The notes under the pieces: model-generated
What the model saw: the letters and a program-made list of their open reading frames with translations, nothing else
Told to the model about the DNA's origin: nothing
The model's database searches: none
Translations under genes and position numbers: made by a program
Part shown: piece by piece, positions 5,949 to 14,262 of the stretch
How positions within the stretch are numbered: the stretch's first letter is position 1
How the letters are laid out: each line of letters opens with the position of its first letter
From: Clostridia bacterium
GTDB taxonomy: Bacteria > CBDUZB01 > JAGLHV01
DNA: 21,678 bases
Assembly (NCBI GenBank): GCA_030595925.1
Contig: JAUVLC010000036.1
Location: 1 to 21,678 of the forward strand
Direction: 5' to 3'

Positions 5949-6770
5949 ATGGCTTATCAGGTTAAATTAGAGACATTTGAAGGGCCTCTTGATTTGCTTT
6001 TATTCTTGACAAAAAAGAACGATTTGAATATTTACGACATTTCTGTTTCTGAGATTACCACTAAATATCTGGAATATCTTCGAATGATGAAATTATTAAA
6101 CCTGGAAATTACAGGAGATTTTTTGGTAATGGCAGCAACGCTAATTCAAATAAAGTCTAAAATGTTATTGCCTTCTTCAGATGAGGATGAGGATGAATTA
6201 GATGATCCCCGTAAAAAATTGATAGAACGGCTCATAGAATATAAAAAATTCAAAGAGGTATCTAAAGTTCTTGAAAGAAAAGAAGTATCTCAACAGGATA
6301 TTTTTTACCGCGAATCACCGGTTTCTTTGGAGGGAGAGTATGTATTAGAAGTTTCTTTATTTGATCTTCTGGATAGTGTTAAGAAAGTTTTTTCTGCTGT
6401 CGCACAAGAAGAAGTGAAAAATATTATAGATGAAGAAATAAGAGTTGAAGATAAAATGCAGGATATTTTGTATAGGGTTGAGGAAAATGATTATGTTTCT
6501 TTTTCTGAAATTTTTAGTAAATCTGCCGGTAGACAGGAAATAGTAGTTATTTTGTTAGCTCTTTTGGAATTGATTAAAATGAAAAAAGTTTTTGCAAGGC
6601 AGGCAAGTTTGTTTGGTAATATAAGAATTTATAAGGCAAATAACTATTTGAAAGAAACGGAAGAGGAAGGAGTAAGAGAAATAATAGAAAAAGAAGAACA
6701 ATTAGTACAATCGGTGGTAGAAAACAAAATTGATTATGGCTTATCAATTTCCGGGGCGGAGAGTGAATGA
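5949..6770 (+). CDS. scpA: Segregation and condensation protein A
   Basis: A 273-residue kleisin subunit of the bacterial SMC condensin; it bridges the SMC heads and carries ScpB. The diagnostic N-terminus YQVKLETFEGPLDLLLFL (3-20) is the helix that binds the SMC neck, followed by the typical MAATLIQIKSKMLLP (61-75). An acidic linker (DEDEDELDD, about 78-86) leads to the ScpB-binding middle, and the C-terminal winged helix contains VSFSEIF...VVILLALLELIKMKK. The length is normal for the family. The start has a strong GGGGGAGGG ribosome site about 7 nt upstream. Its stop overlaps the start of scpB in an ATGA junction, the usual coupling of these partners. The smc gene is not in the window. Confidence 0.95.
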   Translation: MAYQVKLETFEGPLDLLLFLTKKNDLNIYDISVSEITTKYLEYLRMMKLLNLEITGDFLVMAATLIQIKSKMLLPSSDEDEDELDDPRKKLIERLIEYKKFKEVSKVLERKEVSQQDIFYRESPVSLEGEYVLEVSLFDLLDSVKKVFSAVAQEEVKNIIDEEIRVEDKMQDILYRVEENDYVSFSEIFSKSAGRQEIVVILLALLELIKMKKVFARQASLFGNIRIYKANNYLKETEEEGVREIIEKEEQLVQSVVENKIDYGLSISGAESE

Positions 6771-7309
6771 ACGAGATGAATGTTAAAAAAGTTATTGAAT
6801 GTTTGTTGTTTTTTTCGGAAAAACCGTTGTTGCCGGATAAAATTTCTGAGATATTGGCAAAAGGACAGGAGGGGATGGAAATAGATTCACGGGAAGTGGA
6901 ACAGTTACTTATTGAAATGGGAGAGGAATATAGAAATAGAGATTCCGGTTTGCAAATAGTCCGGATAGGAGGCGGATTTCAAATGTGTTCTCTATCCGAA
7001 TGTGCACCATGGATAAGGGTAATGTTTAAATCAAGAATTACCTTAAAACTTTCTCCTTCTGCAATGGAAACTTTATCTATTATTGTTTATAAACAGCCTA
7101 TTACTAAGGCTGAAATAGAGGGTATTCGCGGTGTAGATGCAGGAGGGGTGCTGCATACCCTTTTATCCAAAAAATTAATTCGAATTTGTGGAAGGAAAGA
7201 TGTTCTCGGCCGGCCTCTTTTATATAAAACGACCCAGAAATTTTTGCAGTATTTTGGGTTAAGGGATTTGTTGGAGATGCCTTCTTTAGAAGAAATAAAT
7301 GTAGAATAG
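6767..7309 (+). CDS. scpB: Segregation and condensation protein B
   Basis: A 180-residue partner of ScpA, made of two winged-helix domains, that dimerises and binds the ScpA middle to regulate the SMC complex. Recognisable family segments are KKVIECLLFFSEKPL (7-21), GGGFQMCSLSECAPWI (about 68-83), and the second winged helix LSPSAMETLSIIVYKQPITKAEIEGIRGVD ending in IRICGRKDVLGRPLLYKTT. ATG 6767 overlaps the scpA stop by four bases; an in-frame ATG at 6776 is an alternative. A purine-rich GGGGCGGAGAG inside scpA can serve as ribosome site. The protein is slightly short compared with many ScpB, lacking the long acidic tail. Confidence 0.95.
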   Translation: MNEMNVKKVIECLLFFSEKPLLPDKISEILAKGQEGMEIDSREVEQLLIEMGEEYRNRDSGLQIVRIGGGFQMCSLSECAPWIRVMFKSRITLKLSPSAMETLSIIVYKQPITKAEIEGIRGVDAGGVLHTLLSKKLIRICGRKDVLGRPLLYKTTQKFLQYFGLRDLLEMPSLEEINVE

Positions 7310-7362
7310 ATTTTCCTTAAAAGACAATTAGGTAGAAACCAATACTGGTAATGGAGTGAAAA

Positions 7363-8430
7363 GTGAAAAAGATAAGACAGAAAATAAACGTTATTGATGA
7401 GCAAATTATGAGTTTGCTTAACAGGAGGCTTAAAGAGGTTCTAAAAATCGGAGAATTGAAAAAAAAGAAAAATGAATATTTTTATGTTCCGCATCGGGAG
7501 AAAGAAATTTTAGATAGGTTGATTAAAAAAAACAAGGGTCCGATTTCTAATACAGCTTTAAAAGATATTTTTCAGGAGATTTTCAATTTAAGCAGGTCTT
7601 TGCAGAAAAAATTAAAAGTTGCATATTTAGGTCCTGAAGCGACTTTTACCCATTTAGCGGCAGTCAAAAATTTCGGACGATTAGCGGAATTAATACCTGT
7701 AAAAAGTATTAAAGATGTATTTAATGAAGTAGAAAAAAAAAGGGCTGATTATGGGGTAGTGCCTATTGAGAATTCAACCGAAGGGGTTGTTAATCATACT
7801 CTGGATATGTTTATCGATTCGGATTTGAAAATTTGTGCGGAATTGATGCTGGAAATATCGCACAATCTTCTTTCTAAAAATGGTGACTTAAGGAAAATAA
7901 AAAAAGTTTGTTCTCATTGTCAACCTATTGCTCAATGCAGAAATTGGTTGGAAGAAAACCTTCCTAATGTAAAATTGGTAGAGGTATCCTCTACTGCTTG
8001 TGCTGCGCAATTAGCACATAAAAGGGCGGATACCGCAGCGATTGCTTCCCAACAAGCTGCTTCCCTGTATGATCTTAAAATTGTAGCACGTAATATTGGA
8101 GATAAAGCAGATAATTTTACCCGGTTTTTAGTAATCGGAGGGAAAGATTCCCCTCCCAGAGGGAAAAATAAAACATCAGTAATGTTTTCTGTTAAAGACA
8201 GGGTGGGCGCCTTGCATGATATGCTGATTCCTTTTCAGAAGAATGGAATAAATTTGACCAAGATTGAATCCAGGCCAAGTGGTAAAAAGGTTTGGGACTA
8301 TATTTTTTTTGTTGATTTTAAAGGCCATATAAAAGATGATAAAGTTCAGCAAACCTTGAAGTTGTTGGAAAAACAATCTTTTTTTGTGAAGGTTTTGGGT
8401 TCTTATCCGGAAGGAGGTCAACGTGGATGA
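7363..8430 (+). CDS. pheA: Bifunctional chorismate mutase/prephenate dehydratase (P-protein)
   Basis: A 355-residue fusion that turns chorismate into prephenate and then phenylpyruvate for Phe synthesis. Residues 1-83 are an all-helical AroQ chorismate mutase (R5, R21/R22 and R45-E46 at active-site positions). Residues 86-258 are prephenate dehydratase (VAYLGPEATFTH, PIENS 134-138, and the catalytic TRF motif 253-255). Residues 270-350 are an ACT domain with GAL (282-284) and ESRP (302-305), the Phe-binding motifs, so feedback inhibition by Phe is expected. The start is GTG 7363 behind GGAG; no ATG is available at the proper N-terminus. Its last bases overlap the start of hisC, whose ribosome site lies inside pheA. 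It is the first gene of the aromatic cluster. Confidence 0.95.
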   Translation: MKKIRQKINVIDEQIMSLLNRRLKEVLKIGELKKKKNEYFYVPHREKEILDRLIKKNKGPISNTALKDIFQEIFNLSRSLQKKLKVAYLGPEATFTHLAAVKNFGRLAELIPVKSIKDVFNEVEKKRADYGVVPIENSTEGVVNHTLDMFIDSDLKICAELMLEISHNLLSKNGDLRKIKKVCSHCQPIAQCRNWLEENLPNVKLVEVSSTACAAQLAHKRADTAAIASQQAASLYDLKIVARNIGDKADNFTRFLVIGGKDSPPRGKNKTSVMFSVKDRVGALHDMLIPFQKNGINLTKIESRPSGKKVWDYIFFVDFKGHIKDDKVQQTLKLLEKQSFFVKVLGSYPEGGQRG

Positions 8431-9526
8431 TATTAAAAATTTAGTTAGAAAAAATATTTTACAATTTCAACCTTATTTGCCGGGGAGGCCTATTGAACAG
8501 GTAAAAAAAGAAAAAAAGTTGAAAAAGGTTTTTAAATTAGCTTCTAATGAAAATTCTTTGGGGTCTTCTCCCATGGTAATAAAAGCGATAGGAAAGGCTT
8601 TAGGAAATATACATCGTTATCCTGACGGAGGGGGATTGTTTCTTAAAGAAGTACTGGCTAAAAAATTAAAATTAAATGTAGAAAATATCATTTTAGGCAA
8701 CGGGACGGATGAGATAATTGAAATTATTGGAAAAACATTTTTAAATCCCGGAGATGAAATTATTGTTTCCGCACATGCTTTTATTCGTTATTATATGGCT
8801 GGAAAATTGATGGCCTGTAAGGTAAAAACAATTCCGATGAAAAATCTTACTCATAATTTAGGGCAAATGCAGAAGGCAATAAATAAAAAGACAAAAATTA
8901 TATTTATTGCTAATCCTAATAATCCTACAGGGACTTATGTGAATAAAGAAGAAGTAATAAATTTTATGAAGAGTATTCCCAAAAGGATAATGGTTGTTTT
9001 TGACGAAGCTTATTATGAATATGTAACACGGAGAGATTTTCCCGATGCTTTATCGTATATAAAGAATAAGCGGAGGGTAATTGTTTTGCGTACTTTTTCC
9101 AAAATTTACGGATTAGCCGGTTTGCGGATTGGATATGGAATGAGTATAAAGGAAATAATAGGATATATGGAAAGGATAAGGCCGCCTTTTAATACCAATT
9201 CTTTGTCACAAATAGCAGCTAAGGTTAGTTTGTCGGACAAAGGGCAGATTAAAAAAAGCAGAAAAATCGTTGCGGAAGGAAAAAAATATTTGGAACAAGC
9301 ATTAGATAAAATGGGAGTGGAATATGTTCCCTCGGAGGCTAATTTTGTATTGATAAAAGTAGGAAGAGGAAAAGATGTTTTTAATCGATTATTAAATAAG
9401 GGAATTATTGCGAGGGCAATGGATGAGTATGAATTGCCTGAATATATCAGGGTAACAATTGGATTGCCTCATGAAAACAAATTATTTATTAAAAAATTAA
9501 AGGAGGTTTTACATCAGTGTTTTTAA
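8423..9526 (+). CDS. hisC: HisC-family aminotransferase, probably aromatic
   Basis: A 367-residue fold-type I PLP aminotransferase closest to histidinol-phosphate aminotransferase. Visible motifs are [10 protein letters not shown] (38-47), NPNNPTG (164-170), DEAYYEY (194-200), the PLP lysine K227 in [16 protein letters not shown], and R235. The start is GTG 8423 with AAGGAGGT four bases upstream; it overlaps pheA by 8 nt and aroF by 10 nt. Lying between pheA and the aroF-tyrA pair, it most likely transaminates phenylpyruvate and 4-hydroxyphenylpyruvate, as HisC enzymes with broad specificity do in bacteria such as Bacillus and Zymomonas. It may also serve histidine synthesis, because no other his gene is in the window. 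Family is certain; substrate is inferred from context. Confidence 0.9.
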   Translation: MDDIKNLVRKNILQFQPYLPGRPIEQVKKEKKLKKVFKLASNENSLGSSPMVIKAIGKALGNIHRYPDGGGLFLKEVLAKKLKLNVENIILGNGTDEIIEIIGKTFLNPGDEIIVSAHAFIRYYMAGKLMACKVKTIPMKNLTHNLGQMQKAINKKTKIIFIANPNNPTGTYVNKEEVINFMKSIPKRIMVVFDEAYYEYVTRRDFPDALSYIKNKRRVIVLRTFSKIYGLAGLRIGYGMSIKEIIGYMERIRPPFNTNSLSQIAAKVSLSDKGQIKKSRKIVAEGKKYLEQALDKMGVEYVPSEANFVLIKVGRGKDVFNRLLNKGIIARAMDEYELPEYIRVTIGLPHENKLFIKKLKEVLHQCF

Positions 9527-10530
9527 CGTTGAAAAAGGGAGCAACTAAAAGTCAATTGGAGCATCTTCGTAAAAAAATTAACGGTTTAGGTTTTCGTGCT
9601 CATATTTCCAAAGGGGCGAAAAAAATAGTTGTCGGGGTAATTGGTGAAAATGCTATTTTGGTTCGTGATACTTTTGAGTCTATGGAAATAGTAGATTTTA
9701 TAACCCCCATTTCTAAGCCCTATAAACTGGCAAGCCGTGAGTTTAAAAAAGAAGACACTATCATCAATGTTAATGGTATAAAAATCGGGGGAAAACAAAT
9801 TGTTGTTATGGCGGGGCCGTGTTCGGTAGAAAAAAAGGATTTACTTATTAAAATTGCCCGGGAAATAAAAAAAGCAGGGGCAAGAATTTTAAGAGGTGGT
9901 GCATTTAAGCCGCGTACTTCCCCTTATAGTTTCCAGGGGTTGGGGGAAAAAGGATTAAAGTATTTGGCTGCTGCAAAAAAGATAACCGGATTGTCTATAG
10001 TGACAGAAGCGATGACTATTGAACAAGTAAAAATAGTAGAAAAGTATAGTGATATTATTCAAATTGGGGCAAGGAATGTACAGAATTTTGATTTATTAAA
10101 AGCAGTAGGAAAGAGTAGGAAACCGGTTTTATTAAAAAGGGGTATTGCAACGACAGTAAAAGAGTTTCTTATGTCTGCCGAATATATTATGTCACAAGGG
10201 AATTGTAATATTATTCTTTGCGAGCGGGGTATTAGGACTTTTGAACAATCTACCCGTTTTACTTTGGATTTAAATGCCGTTCCGGTAATAAAACGTTTGA
10301 GTCACTTGCCTATAATCATTGATCCCAGTCATGGCACAGGGGTTAGAGATTATGTTGCTCCTTTAAGTAAAGCAGCCATAGCTGTTGGTGCGGATGGATT
10401 AATGATTGAAGTCCATTCTAAACCCGAAGAAGCGTTGTCTGACGGCCCTCAATCATTATTGCCCAAAGATTTTTTTTCTTTAATGGAGGAATTAAAAAAA
10501 GTTGCCTATGCGGTAGGAAGAGAGATTTAA
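9517..10530 (+). CDS. aroF: 3-deoxy-7-phosphoheptulonate (DAHP) synthase, type I-beta
   Basis: A 337-residue enzyme that joins phosphoenolpyruvate and erythrose 4-phosphate in the first shikimate step. An N-terminal ferredoxin-like regulatory domain (1-70) precedes the barrel, as in the Thermotoga maritima enzyme, where it mediates Tyr/Phe feedback. The metal ligands are visible as C102 (GPCSVE), H272 (DPSHGTG), E298 (IEVH) and D309 (SDGPQS). [11 protein letters not shown] (131-141) binds the phosphate substrates. The start is GTG 9517 with AAGGAGGT (9500-9507) inside hisC, giving a 10-nt overlap. Allosteric control is inferred from the presence of the N-terminal domain. Confidence 0.95.
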   Translation: MFLTLKKGATKSQLEHLRKKINGLGFRAHISKGAKKIVVGVIGENAILVRDTFESMEIVDFITPISKPYKLASREFKKEDTIINVNGIKIGGKQIVVMAGPCSVEKKDLLIKIAREIKKAGARILRGGAFKPRTSPYSFQGLGEKGLKYLAAAKKITGLSIVTEAMTIEQVKIVEKYSDIIQIGARNVQNFDLLKAVGKSRKPVLLKRGIATTVKEFLMSAEYIMSQGNCNIILCERGIRTFEQSTRFTLDLNAVPVIKRLSHLPIIIDPSHGTGVRDYVAPLSKAAIAVGADGLMIEVHSKPEEALSDGPQSLLPKDFFSLMEELKKVAYAVGREI

Positions 10531-10543
10531 CCGGTAAAAAAAT

Positions 10544-11437
10544 ATGAAAACAAAAACAAAAGTAAAAATTAAAAAGATTAGTATTATAGGGGTTGGGTTA
10601 ATTGGCGGTTCGTTAGGTTTAGCCCTTAAAAAAATGAATCGTAAATCTGAAATAACCGGGATAGGCAGGCACCTGCACAAATTAAAAAGGGCTAAAAAAA
10701 TAGGTGCTGTTGATAAATATACTACAGATTTTAAAAAAGGGGTGAAGGATGCTGATCTGGTTATTTTAGCTGTTCCGGTAAGTTTAATTCCCCGGTTGGT
10801 TAAAAAACTTATTCCTTATTTTAAAGATGGCTGTATTATTTTTGATGTGGGCAGTGTTAAAAAATTCGTTGTGGAGAAAATAGAGAATATGTTTTCTTCT
10901 CTTAATAAAAAAACTTTATTTTTTGTTGGTGTTCATCCCATGGCCGGGAGTGAAAAAACAGGGGTGGAAAATGCACGGAGAAATTTGTTTTACAATGCTG
11001 CCTGTATTATTACACCTACTGCCGGTACGGATAAAAATGCTTTGGGAGCGGTAAAGAATATCTGGAATGCTTTGGGTTCCCGTTTATTTTTAATGTCTCC
11101 CCGAGAACATGATTTTATTGTTGGATTTACCAGTCATCTTCCACATATTATTGCGAATTGCTTAGTTAAAGAAGTAGGTGCCCTGGCAGGAAAAGATAAA
11201 CGCATAAAGAAAATATTAGCCGGTAGTTTTCGGGATATGACCCGCATAGCGGATAGTGATGAGAAGATATGGGCGGATATATGCATAAATAACCAAATAG
11301 CTGTAATAGAAAGTTTAAAAAAGTTTCAGGTTTATATCTATGAAATGACAAAAAAAATAGCCGAGGGGAAAAAAGAAGCAGTATTAAAAGAATTTGTGGA
11401 GGCAAAAAAAATTAAGGCAAAATTGGTTGATAATTAA
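10544..11437 (+). CDS. tyrA: Prephenate dehydrogenase
   Basis: A 297-residue TyrA that oxidatively decarboxylates prephenate (or arogenate) on the way to Tyr. The Rossmann motif is GVGLIGGS (16-23), the active site has HPMAGSE (131-137) and the conserved SHLPH (197-201), and the C-terminal part is the helical dimerisation domain. There is no fused chorismate mutase or ACT domain. After the second strand, the acidic residue typical of NAD-binding TyrA is replaced by G41-R42 (GIGR), a pattern that resembles NADP-using TyrA/arogenate dehydrogenases; this cofactor call is inference. ATG 10544 follows aroF by 13 nt with only a weak ribosome site. The stop overlaps the aroA start by one base. Confidence 0.93.
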   Translation: MKTKTKVKIKKISIIGVGLIGGSLGLALKKMNRKSEITGIGRHLHKLKRAKKIGAVDKYTTDFKKGVKDADLVILAVPVSLIPRLVKKLIPYFKDGCIIFDVGSVKKFVVEKIENMFSSLNKKTLFFVGVHPMAGSEKTGVENARRNLFYNAACIITPTAGTDKNALGAVKNIWNALGSRLFLMSPREHDFIVGFTSHLPHIIANCLVKEVGALAGKDKRIKKILAGSFRDMTRIADSDEKIWADICINNQIAVIESLKKFQVYIYEMTKKIAEGKKEAVLKEFVEAKKIKAKLVDN

Positions 11438-12741
11438 TGCCTTTAAAGTCAAAAAAAATGGCACAAATTGTTATAGAAAAGAAAAAAACCGTAAGGGGAG
11501 AAATAAGTGTTTTAGGGGATAAGTCTATTTCTCATCGGGCTGTTATTTTAGGCAGTATTAGTTCAGGGAGAATGTTTATTAAAGGTTTTCTGAATGCTTT
11601 AGACTGCCAGGCTACAGTCAAAATTTTTTCTTCTCTGGGAATAAAAATTGAGAGACAACATTCTGATGAGTTAAGTATTTATGGGAAGGGCCTAAAAAGT
11701 TTAAAAAAACCCTTAGAAGTACTAAATGTAGGCAATTCCGGGACGACAATACGGCTGGTGAGCGGGATTTTATCCGGCCAGGATTTTTCTTCATCCATTA
11801 CCGGTGATAAGTCGATAAAGAAACGGCCGATGAGGAGGATTATTCAGCCTTTAAGACAGATGGGGGCGGAAATAACTGCTTCTGAAGATAATTATCCGCC
11901 TTTAAATATTGTCGGAAAACCATTACATGCTATCAATTATAATTTGCCTATAGCCAGTGCCCAGGTAAAATCCTGTATTCTTTTAGCCGGGCTTTTTAGT
12001 CACGGTGAGACTTCAATTACCGAACCTTTTAAGTCAAGGGATCACACAGAGAGAATGTTAAATTTTTTGGGGGCGGATATAAAGGTTTCGGGTCTTACCG
12101 TTACTATTTCAGGAAAAAAAGAAATAAAAGCAAAAAATATTATTATTCCCGGAGATGTCTCTTCCGCTTCTTTTTTTATGGTTGCAGCCGCAATGACGGA
12201 AAATTCCCAATTGACAATAAAAAATATAGGTTTAAATCCTACCCGAACAGGAATAATTAGTATTTTAAAGGCAATGGGGGTGTATATTGAGGAACAAAAT
12301 AAAAAGGAAGTATGTAATGAACCCGTAGGAGATTTGTTTATAAAAAGTAGTAGATTATGTGCTATTAAGATTGGAAAAGAGTCAATTCCCGGGTTAATAG
12401 ATGAAATTCCTATTTTAGCGGTAGCGGCTACCCAGGCAAAAGGGGTAACGGAAATTAAGGGCGCGGAGGAATTACGGGTAAAAGAAAGTGACCGGATAAA
12501 GGTAATGTCTTCGGAGCTATCTAAAATGGGGGCAAAAATAGAAGAAAAAAAAGACGGAATGTTAATTTATGGCCCGACTAAACTAAAGGGGTGTCAACTG
12601 GATAGTTATGGGGACCATAGAGTTGCTATGGCTTTGACTATTGCCGGATTGGTTGCTTCGGGTAAAACAGTAATTGATAATACTGATTGTATCAATACCT
12701 CTTTTCCCGGATTTGAAGAGATACTTAGAAGTGTGGTGTGA
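11437..12741 (+). CDS. aroA: 3-phosphoshikimate 1-carboxyvinyltransferase (EPSP synthase)
   Basis: A 434-residue two-domain enzyme that joins shikimate 3-phosphate and phosphoenolpyruvate. Motifs: GDKSISHRA (27-35), GNSGTTIR (99-106), ASAQVKS (173-179), KSRDHTERML (199-208), DEIPILAVAA (322-331), RVKESDRI (347-354) and GDHRVAMA (392-399). The SAQVKS and RDHTE forms are those of the Bacillus/CP4-like (class II) group rather than the E. coli type, a group that often tolerates glyphosate; tolerance here is not shown. ATG 11437 overlaps the tyrA stop; ATG 11458 (MAQIVIEKK) is an alternative that gives a more usual N-terminus. It is the last gene of the aromatic cluster, and a 112-nt gap follows. 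Confidence 0.95.
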   Translation: MPLKSKKMAQIVIEKKKTVRGEISVLGDKSISHRAVILGSISSGRMFIKGFLNALDCQATVKIFSSLGIKIERQHSDELSIYGKGLKSLKKPLEVLNVGNSGTTIRLVSGILSGQDFSSSITGDKSIKKRPMRRIIQPLRQMGAEITASEDNYPPLNIVGKPLHAINYNLPIASAQVKSCILLAGLFSHGETSITEPFKSRDHTERMLNFLGADIKVSGLTVTISGKKEIKAKNIIIPGDVSSASFFMVAAAMTENSQLTIKNIGLNPTRTGIISILKAMGVYIEEQNKKEVCNEPVGDLFIKSSRLCAIKIGKESIPGLIDEIPILAVAATQAKGVTEIKGAEELRVKESDRIKVMSSELSKMGAKIEEKKDGMLIYGPTKLKGCQLDSYGDHRVAMALTIAGLVASGKTVIDNTDCINTSFPGFEEILRSVV

Positions 12742-12853
12742 TTTTAGAATGGGTCCAAAGAAAAAACTTGATTAGACTTGTTGAATAAAATCTAAGAAAG
12801 GAGGGGAATTTAGTTAAAAAGAATATTAAATTAAAATAAATAGGGAGAGAAAA

Positions 12854-13450
12854 ATGAAAAAAAGCCTAACGATTAGTTTAATTGCAGTATTTGTTTTAAG
12901 TCTGAGTTCTTTTGTTTTAGCTGAGGATTTAGCCGGGAAGAGTAGTCTAGGAGTGGATTTGAGTTATTTTTCCTGTGAAGGTTGGGATAATGATGAATGG
13001 GATCAGGCAGGACTTATGGTAGAAGCGAAATATAGATATTTCATTAATGAAAATATTGCCCTGGGTGGAAGTGTTGGTTATTGGTCTGATACTTATGAAG
13101 ATAACGGATTTGAAGCCACACTTACAATAATTCCGATTTTAGTTAATGCCGATTATTTTTTTACCCTTGATAATGAAAAGCTAAAACCTTATGTCGGATT
13201 AGGTTTAGGTCTATTTAATTCTACAGTTAAACTTGACTGGGGCACTGATTCTAACGATGAAAGTATTTCACCTTTTGGGTTTCGTTTGGGTGGTGGAGTA
13301 GAATATCAAGTAAGTCCTAAGATAAGTATTAGTGGTAATTTGAAGTATCAAATTTTGAGTCTTGACTTTGAAGAAAATACTCCTGACCCTGACGAAGAAG
13401 GGGATGCTAACGGATTAATAGTTGGTGCAGGAGTAAATTTATTATTCTAA
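12854..13450 (+). CDS. Small outer-membrane beta-barrel protein
   Basis: A 198-residue protein with a clear signal peptide (MKK start, hydrophobic 5-20, cleavage likely after VLA at about 23). The mature part alternates hydrophobic and polar residues in short strands separated by acidic, Gly/Asn-rich turns (for example GLGLGLFNSTVKLDWG, FGFRLGGGVEYQV, GLIVGAGVNLLF) and ends in Phe. These are features of an 8-stranded OmpA/OprF-like or 'outer membrane beta-barrel' family protein. No OmpA peptidoglycan-binding domain is present. GGGAG lies seven bases before the ATG. It is flanked by non-coding gaps on both sides, so it is probably transcribed separately from aroA and cmk. Specific role unknown; the many Asp/Glu in loops are notable. 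Confidence 0.75.
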   Translation: MKKSLTISLIAVFVLSLSSFVLAEDLAGKSSLGVDLSYFSCEGWDNDEWDQAGLMVEAKYRYFINENIALGGSVGYWSDTYEDNGFEATLTIIPILVNADYFFTLDNEKLKPYVGLGLGLFNSTVKLDWGTDSNDESISPFGFRLGGGVEYQVSPKISISGNLKYQILSLDFEENTPDPDEEGDANGLIVGAGVNLLF

Positions 13451-13453
13451 ATA

Positions 13454-13476
13454 TAGTTTAAAAAAACTAATTTTTA
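13454..13476 (+). terminator. Possible weak terminator after the barrel gene
   Basis: TAGTTT-A4-AAACTA followed by ATTTTT just after the stop codon. The stem is only 6 bp and A+T-rich, so termination would be weak. Confidence 0.35.
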
Positions 13477-13489
13477 ATGATATTTCCCG

Positions 13490-13521
13490 TTGCGGGTTTG
13501 GAATATATTCCAAACCCGCAA
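13490..13521. repeat. Perfect 32-nt palindrome
   Basis: Arms TTGCGGGTTTGGAATA and TATTCCAAACCCGCAA are exactly complementary over 16 bp with no spacer. The pairing extends through one G-T wobble to CC/GG (13487-13488 with 13523-13524). No T-run follows on either strand. It lies midway between the barrel gene and cmk and is more G+C-rich than its surroundings. It may be an RNase III/mRNA-stabilising hairpin, a Rho-dependent or bidirectional transcription barrier, a protein-binding palindrome, or a dispersed REP-like element. Confidence 0.75.
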
Positions 13522-13550
13522 TGGAATAAAGGTAGATAAATTAAATAAAA

Positions 13551-14216
13551 ATGGATAAAATAATTATTACTATAGACGGGCCTGCCGGGGCGGGAAAAAG
13601 TGAAGTAGCTAAAAGAGTAGCCCGGGAATTGGGCTACAAGTATATAGACACAGGAGCTATGTATCGCGCAATTGCCTGGAAGATATTGAAAAGTAAAATT
13701 AATGCAGAAAATGATGAAGAATTACAGCAGTTGATAGATAATACCGAAATTACCTGGCAGCCGGAAGAAAATGTTTTCCATATTTTTGTAGATGGGGAAG
13801 AAATAACGGATGAAATCAGAACACAAAGTATTACTAAAAAAAGTAATGAAATTTCCAAAATTAAAAAAGTAAGAGAATATTTATTAATACTGCAGAGGAA
13901 GGCAGGTCTTGAAAAAGGGATTATTATGGAAGGTAGGGATATAGGGACGGTAGTTTTTCCTCAGGCAGAAAGAAAATTTTATTTAGATGCTACTTTAGAA
14001 GAACGGGCAAAAAGAAGGTATAAAGATTTGATAAAACAAGATCAAGGCATAAAACCGGAAAAAATAAAAGAAGCAATTAGGGTTAGAGATGAAAAAGATA
14101 AAAATAGAAGTTTAAATCCTCTAAAAGCCGCCTCAGATGCGATTTTAATTGATACGACTAATTTGTCATTAGAAGAAGTTGTTCAGTGTATTCTTGATAA
14201 AATTAACAAGAGATAA
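13551..14216 (+). CDS. cmk: Cytidylate kinase
   Basis: A 221-residue nucleoside monophosphate kinase that phosphorylates CMP/dCMP with ATP. The P-loop GPAGAGKSEVAKR (10-22) is followed by the acceptor-site IDTGAMYRA (32-40) and by EGRDIGTVVFP (127-137); the ERAKRRYKDL lid (151-160) and a conserved NRSLNPLKAASDA-type C-terminal motif complete the family pattern. The length is typical. ATG 13551 has a poor ribosome site but is the only start that keeps the P-loop position. It heads the run cmk-plsC-ispH-rpsA; the cmk-rpsA association is very common in bacteria. Confidence 0.95.
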   Translation: MDKIIITIDGPAGAGKSEVAKRVARELGYKYIDTGAMYRAIAWKILKSKINAENDEELQQLIDNTEITWQPEENVFHIFVDGEEITDEIRTQSITKKSNEISKIKKVREYLLILQRKAGLEKGIIMEGRDIGTVVFPQAERKFYLDATLEERAKRRYKDLIKQDQGIKPEKIKEAIRVRDEKDKNRSLNPLKAASDAILIDTTNLSLEEVVQCILDKINKR

Positions 14217-14262
14217 AGATTTTAATAGAATAAATAAGCAATTTACTTTCGGAAACAAAAAA

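Noticed and set aside
5707-5970. 87-codon frame across the end of trpS and start of scpA
   Set aside because: It overlaps both real genes, has no family resemblance and no ribosome site; the trpS and scpA frames explain the sequence.
6006-6034. TTGACA inside scpA as an internal promoter
   Set aside because: The hexamer 17 bp downstream is ATATTT and it lies inside a coding motif; chance in A+T-rich DNA.
12797-12806. Strong Shine-Dalgarno-like AAAGGAGGGG between aroA and the barrel gene
   Set aside because: No ATG, GTG or TTG with an open frame follows at a usable distance; the barrel gene has its own site at 12843-12847.
14179-14262. TTG 14179 start for plsC
   Set aside because: It would add 28 polar residues overlapping cmk; ATG 14263 begins at the hydrophobic N-terminal helix normal for the family.
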